From the NCBI RefSeq assembly GCF_003044185.1, contig NZ_PYYB01000001.1:558001-622000 (forward strand): a stretch of 64,000 nucleotides of DNA. Direction: 5' to 3'. This DNA is from Paraconexibacter algicola (GTDB lineage: Bacteria > Actinomycetota > Thermoleophilia > Solirubrobacterales > Solirubrobacteraceae). A program made the translations under genes and the position numbers. The notes beneath the pieces were generated by a model that was not told the origin of the DNA, did no database searches, and worked only from the letters and a program-made list of their open reading frames with translations. Positions 61,282 to 64,000 of this stretch are shown in pieces (the stretch's first letter is position 1; each line of letters begins with the position of its first letter).

Positions 61282-62985
61282 TCAACCTCCTGCGGGGGTG
61301 AGGATGACGTCGTAGGCGCGTTCGGTGCGGCGCAGGCGGCAGGCGTCGGGACCGCAGCTCGCGGCGCGCAGCTCGAGCGTGATGCGGCCCGATCCGGTGC
61401 CGAGCGGGACCGCGACGCGGGCCGGCAGCGCGTCCAGCCACCACGTCCGCTCGCCCGGCAGGAGGGCCTCGTCGGTCGCGCGCGCGGTCACGCGGACGGG
61501 CGGGCCGCCGGCCGGATCGAGCGCGTCGCCGTCGAGCGGGACGTCGAGCGTCGCGTGCAGGACGCCGTCCTCGGCCAGGATCGCGGTCTCGGCGACGACC
61601 GGGGCCCCGGGCTCGTCGCGCGAGGGTGGCCGGCCGACGTCGATCGCCTCCGCGCGGGCGGCGACGGGGTCGACGAGCACGACGCGGTGCGCGCCGGTGT
61701 CGGCGACGACGAGCCGACCGTCGGGCAGGACGTCGAGGCCGCCAGGCTCGTCGAACCCCTCGACCGGCACGGTCCACAGGTGCTCCCCGCGCCACACGCG
61801 CAGCCGGTGGTTGTAGGTGTCGGCGACGAACAGGGAGCCGTCGGGCGCGGCGGCGAGCCCGAGCGGGTGCTGCAGCATCGCGCGGTCGCGGTCCCCGTCG
61901 CTCGCGCCCCAGTCGAACAGGCCCTGCCCGGCGAGCGTGCGGACGGTCCCGGCCGGACGGTCGAGCACGCGCAGCGCGGAGCTCTCGGCGTCGAGGAACG
62001 CCAGCTCGTCCCGGGCGGTGACCGCGAGCGCACTGGGCTGGGCGAGCAGCGCGCGCAGGGCCGGCCCGTCGAGCAGCTCCTCCGCCCCGGTCCCCGCGAT
62101 CACCTGCGCCTCGCCGCCCGCGTCGATCGCGCACAGGACGTGGCGGCCGGCCCCGGCGATGACGACGTGCCCCTGCCAGCGCACGACGTCCCACGGGCTC
62201 TTCACCTGCTCGGTGAGGAGCGTCCGCGTCCCGCCGGGCAGCTCGATCCGCCAGACGCGGTCGCGCGCGGTCTCGCAGACCAGCAGGGCGTCGGGGCCGT
62301 CGAAGCGCACGCCCTGCGGCTGGTAGAGCCCGCCGAGCTCGACCAGGACGACCCCGTCGAGCGTGGTGACGAGCACGCGGTCGTGGCCGCTGTCGGCGAC
62401 GACGAGCCGCTGCCCGTCGGGGGCGATCGCGACCTTGCCGGGGAACGCGAGCTCGCCGCGCCCGGCGGCGGACGGACGGACGGACGGCAGCGGGCCGGGC
62501 GGGCCGAGCGTGCCGGCCTCGCGGGCCTCCTCGACGAGCGCCTCGATCGCGGCGGCGAGCTCGACGGCGTGGCCCTCCCCCGCCACCGTCGCGGCGACGC
62601 GGCCGGTCGGGTCGATCAGCACGAGCGTCGGCCAGGCGCGCACCCCGTAGGCGTCCCACAGCGCACCGTCGGGGTCCTCGAGCACCGGGTGCTCGAGCCG
62701 CAGCCGGGCGGCGGCCGCGGCGACCGCGCCGTGGTCGCGCTCGTGCGGGAACTTCGGGGTGTGCACGGCGATCGTGGTGAGGACGTCCGCGAAGCGCCGC
62801 TCCAGCCCGCGGAGCTCCTCGGCGACGTGCAGGCAGTTCACGCAGCAGCTCGTCCAGAAGTCCAGCAGCACCACGCGGCCGCGCAGGTCGGCGAGCGTCA
62901 GCGGCCCGCCGCCCGACCAGCGGCCAGTACTCCGGAGTTCTGGCGCACGGACGCGCACGCGGTGGATGTCGAGGGGTCCGGACAC
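61282..62985 (-). CDS. Thioredoxin-NHL repeat protein (NHLRC2-like)
   Basis: A 567-residue soluble protein. Residues 30-150 are a thioredoxin/TlpA-like fold with active site CVNC in DFWTSCCVNCLHVAEEL. Several NHL beta-propeller repeats follow (FPGKVAIAPDGQRLVVADSG, LGLAAAPDGSLFVADTYNHR, LDVLPDGRLVVADTGAHRV), then a C-terminal beta domain with a Cys pair (CGPDAC). The arrangement matches NHLRC2-type proteins. The role is unclear, perhaps disulfide exchange. The GTG was chosen because similarity begins there. It is in an operon with the Fpg/Nei gene. Confidence 0.85.
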   Translation of the reverse strand: MSGPLDIHRVRVRAPELRSTGRWSGGGPLTLADLRGRVVLLDFWTSCCVNCLHVAEELRGLERRFADVLTTIAVHTPKFPHERDHGAVAAAAARLRLEHPVLEDPDGALWDAYGVRAWPTLVLIDPTGRVAATVAGEGHAVELAAAIEALVEEAREAGTLGPPGPLPSVRPSAAGRGELAFPGKVAIAPDGQRLVVADSGHDRVLVTTLDGVVLVELGGLYQPQGVRFDGPDALLVCETARDRVWRIELPGGTRTLLTEQVKSPWDVVRWQGHVVIAGAGRHVLCAIDAGGEAQVIAGTGAEELLDGPALRALLAQPSALAVTARDELAFLDAESSALRVLDRPAGTVRTLAGQGLFDWGASDGDRDRAMLQHPLGLAAAPDGSLFVADTYNHRLRVWRGEHLWTVPVEGFDEPGGLDVLPDGRLVVADTGAHRVVLVDPVAARAEAIDVGRPPSRDEPGAPVVAETAILAEDGVLHATLDVPLDGDALDPAGGPPVRVTARATDEALLPGERTWWLDALPARVAVPLGTGSGRITLELRAASCGPDACRLRRTERAYDVILTPAGG

Positions 62986-62995
62986 CTGCGGGAAG

Positions 62996-63001
62996 TATCC
63001 T
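62996..63001 (+). promoter_or_regulatory. -10-like hexamer of the GAF kinase gene
   Basis: TATCCT lies 8 bases before the GTG at 63010. The overlapping sequence on the other strand, ATACTT, is placed similarly before the divergent thioredoxin-NHL gene, so the two promoters share bases. Confidence 0.45.
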
Positions 63002-63009
63002 CCCCCCGC

Positions 63010-64000
63010 GTGACCGGTTCCGCAGGACAGGAGCTCGACGACCCGCGGCGGCTCGCCGCACTCGAGCGCCGTGGCCTGTTCGCCTCCGCTCCCGACACCT
63101 CGTTCGACCGCTTCACCCGCATCGTCGCAACGGTGCTCGACGTGCCGCTGGCGCAGCTGTCGCTCGTCGGCGAGCACGAGGAGCGCTACCTGAGCCGTCG
63201 CACCGACGACCCCGACCTGGCGGCGATGCTCTCCGGCCCGGTGGCCGACTCGGCGTGCCAGTGGGTCGTGCGCAGCGGCGCCGAGATCGTCGCCGAGGAC
63301 GCCGAGTCCCACGAGCTGCTGGCCGACAGCCCGGCGATCGGCAAGGGCCTGCGCGCGTACTGCGGCTTCCCGCTGCGCCGGTCCGGGGGCGAGATCATCG
63401 GGACGCTCTGCGCGATCGACTTCGCGCCGCGGCCGTGGACCGAGGAGCACGTGAAGCTCGTCTCCGACCTCTCCGACATGGTCGTCACCGAGATCGAGCT
63501 GCGCGACGCGCTCGAGCTCGCCACCGAGCGCACGCAGGAGCTCGAGGACGCGGCACGCGGCCTGCGGACGCTGCAGGACGTGCTCGACGAGTCCGAGCAC
63601 GAGCGCGACCGCACCGAGCGCGTGTCGATCGACCTCGCGTCGACGATCGCGCACGAGCTGCGCACGCCGCTGTTCGCGATCCGCGGGCTCGCCGAGGTGA
63701 TGCTCGCCGAGGCGCCCGCGTCCGGCCTCGCCACCGACGTGGCGATGATCGACCGGACCGCGCAGGAGGCGCTCGAGCTCGTCAACGAGCAGCTGCAGCT
63801 CGCGCGGACGGAGGCCGGGCACGCGGTCGTCGACGCCTCCGACGTCGCGCTCGAGGAGGTCCTCGGCGCGCTGCGCGGCATGATGGCCCCGGTCCCGCGC
63901 GCACCGGGCGTCGAGCTCGTCGTCGAGCCTGCGCCCGCCGACGTGCCGGCGCTGCGCACCGACCCGGGGAAGCTCGCGCAGATCCTGCGCAACCTCGTCG
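63010..64000 (+). CDS. GAF-domain sensor histidine kinase (3'-truncated by window edge)
   Basis: Frame open from GTG 63010 to the end of the window, 330 codons. A GAF domain (about residues 20-165: SLVGEHEERYLSRRT, DSACQWVVRSG, GTLCAIDFAPRPWTEE) is followed by a helical linker and a HisKA domain with the phospho-His in STIAHELRTPLFAIRG (about residue 215). The ATPase domain begins near the end (TDPGKLAQILRNLV). It is soluble, with no membrane helix, so it likely senses a cytoplasmic cue. The partner regulator would be downstream of the window. Confidence 0.88.
   Translation, partial: MTGSAGQELDDPRRLAALERRGLFASAPDTSFDRFTRIVATVLDVPLAQLSLVGEHEERYLSRRTDDPDLAAMLSGPVADSACQWVVRSGAEIVAEDAESHELLADSPAIGKGLRAYCGFPLRRSGGEIIGTLCAIDFAPRPWTEEHVKLVSDLSDMVVTEIELRDALELATERTQELEDAARGLRTLQDVLDESEHERDRTERVSIDLASTIAHELRTPLFAIRGLAEVMLAEAPASGLATDVAMIDRTAQEALELVNEQLQLARTEAGHAVVDASDVALEEVLGALRGMMAPVPRAPGVELVVEPAPADVPALRTDPGKLAQILRNLV

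Overview
The window is high-GC (roughly 70% or more by eye) and densely packed. It uses many GTG starts and 1- or 4-base start/stop overlaps, and has almost no AT-rich spacer. Gene content fits a high-GC actinobacterium: a complete-type nuo complex, an SSS acetate symporter with DUF485, LytS/LytTR, GGDEF/HD-GYP, Rrf2 next to cys genes, and a double-length ThyX. My best inference is class Thermoleophilia (Solirubrobacter/Conexibacter/Patulibacter-like); no marker in the window proves this. There are no rRNA genes, and I found no tRNA genes or CRISPR arrays.

Layout. (1) 1-13300: respiratory complex I, nuoG(partial)-H-I and nuoJ-K-L-M-N. The two blocks are separated by a 4-kb cassette holding a membrane protein, a secreted PI-PLC-like enzyme, a small membrane protein and an ABC-F ATPase; nuoJ appears to have its own promoter. 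(2) 13331-23535: a DUF2945 protein, a large secreted subtilase, an Rrf2 regulator facing the sulfate importer operon (sbp-cysT-cysW-cysA), and a tandem-domain ThyX. (3) 23542-35399: phosphoesterase, two acyl-CoA/acetyl-CoA synthetases, a DUF6036 two-gene module, an acetate symporter operon, and a LytS-LytTR pair with a second symporter. Together these form an acetate/short-acid uptake and activation neighbourhood. (4) 35396-47165: membrane proteins, lipoproteins, a saccharopine-dehydrogenase-like enzyme and methyltransferase, TfoX-N, SGNH hydrolase, YbhN-like flippase, PurT, HAD phosphatase, a GGDEF/HD-GYP enzyme, a possible leader-controlled small basic protein, a frameshifted alkyltransferase-like gene and a GNAT. 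(5) 47385-54971: an integrative element of about 7.6 kb with a large serine integrase, a Rep-like operon and a BsuBI/PstI-type restriction-modification pair. It sits inside a bcp/prxQ peroxiredoxin gene. (6) 55299-64000: a 150-bp near-palindrome, a secreted EEP-family nuclease/phosphatase, two tandem histidine kinases with PAS domains C-terminal to the kinase, an Fpg/Nei glycosylase, a thioredoxin-NHL protein and a GAF histidine kinase running off the end.

The most notable observation is the element. It splits bcp at the codons for Met-Tyr-Gly-Lys, leaves the displaced native 3' end at 47241-47389, and supplies its own 3' end so that a full-length 158-residue peroxiredoxin is rebuilt at 54822-55298. 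The restriction-modification genes start 12 bases downstream of the rebuilt bcp stop on the same strand, so they may use the host peroxiredoxin promoter. Joining the two junctions in silico gives a 50-bp attP with matching 18-bp inverted arms. A second window-wide pattern is TAnnnT -10-like hexamers 5 to 11 bases before start codons, suggesting many leaderless transcripts.
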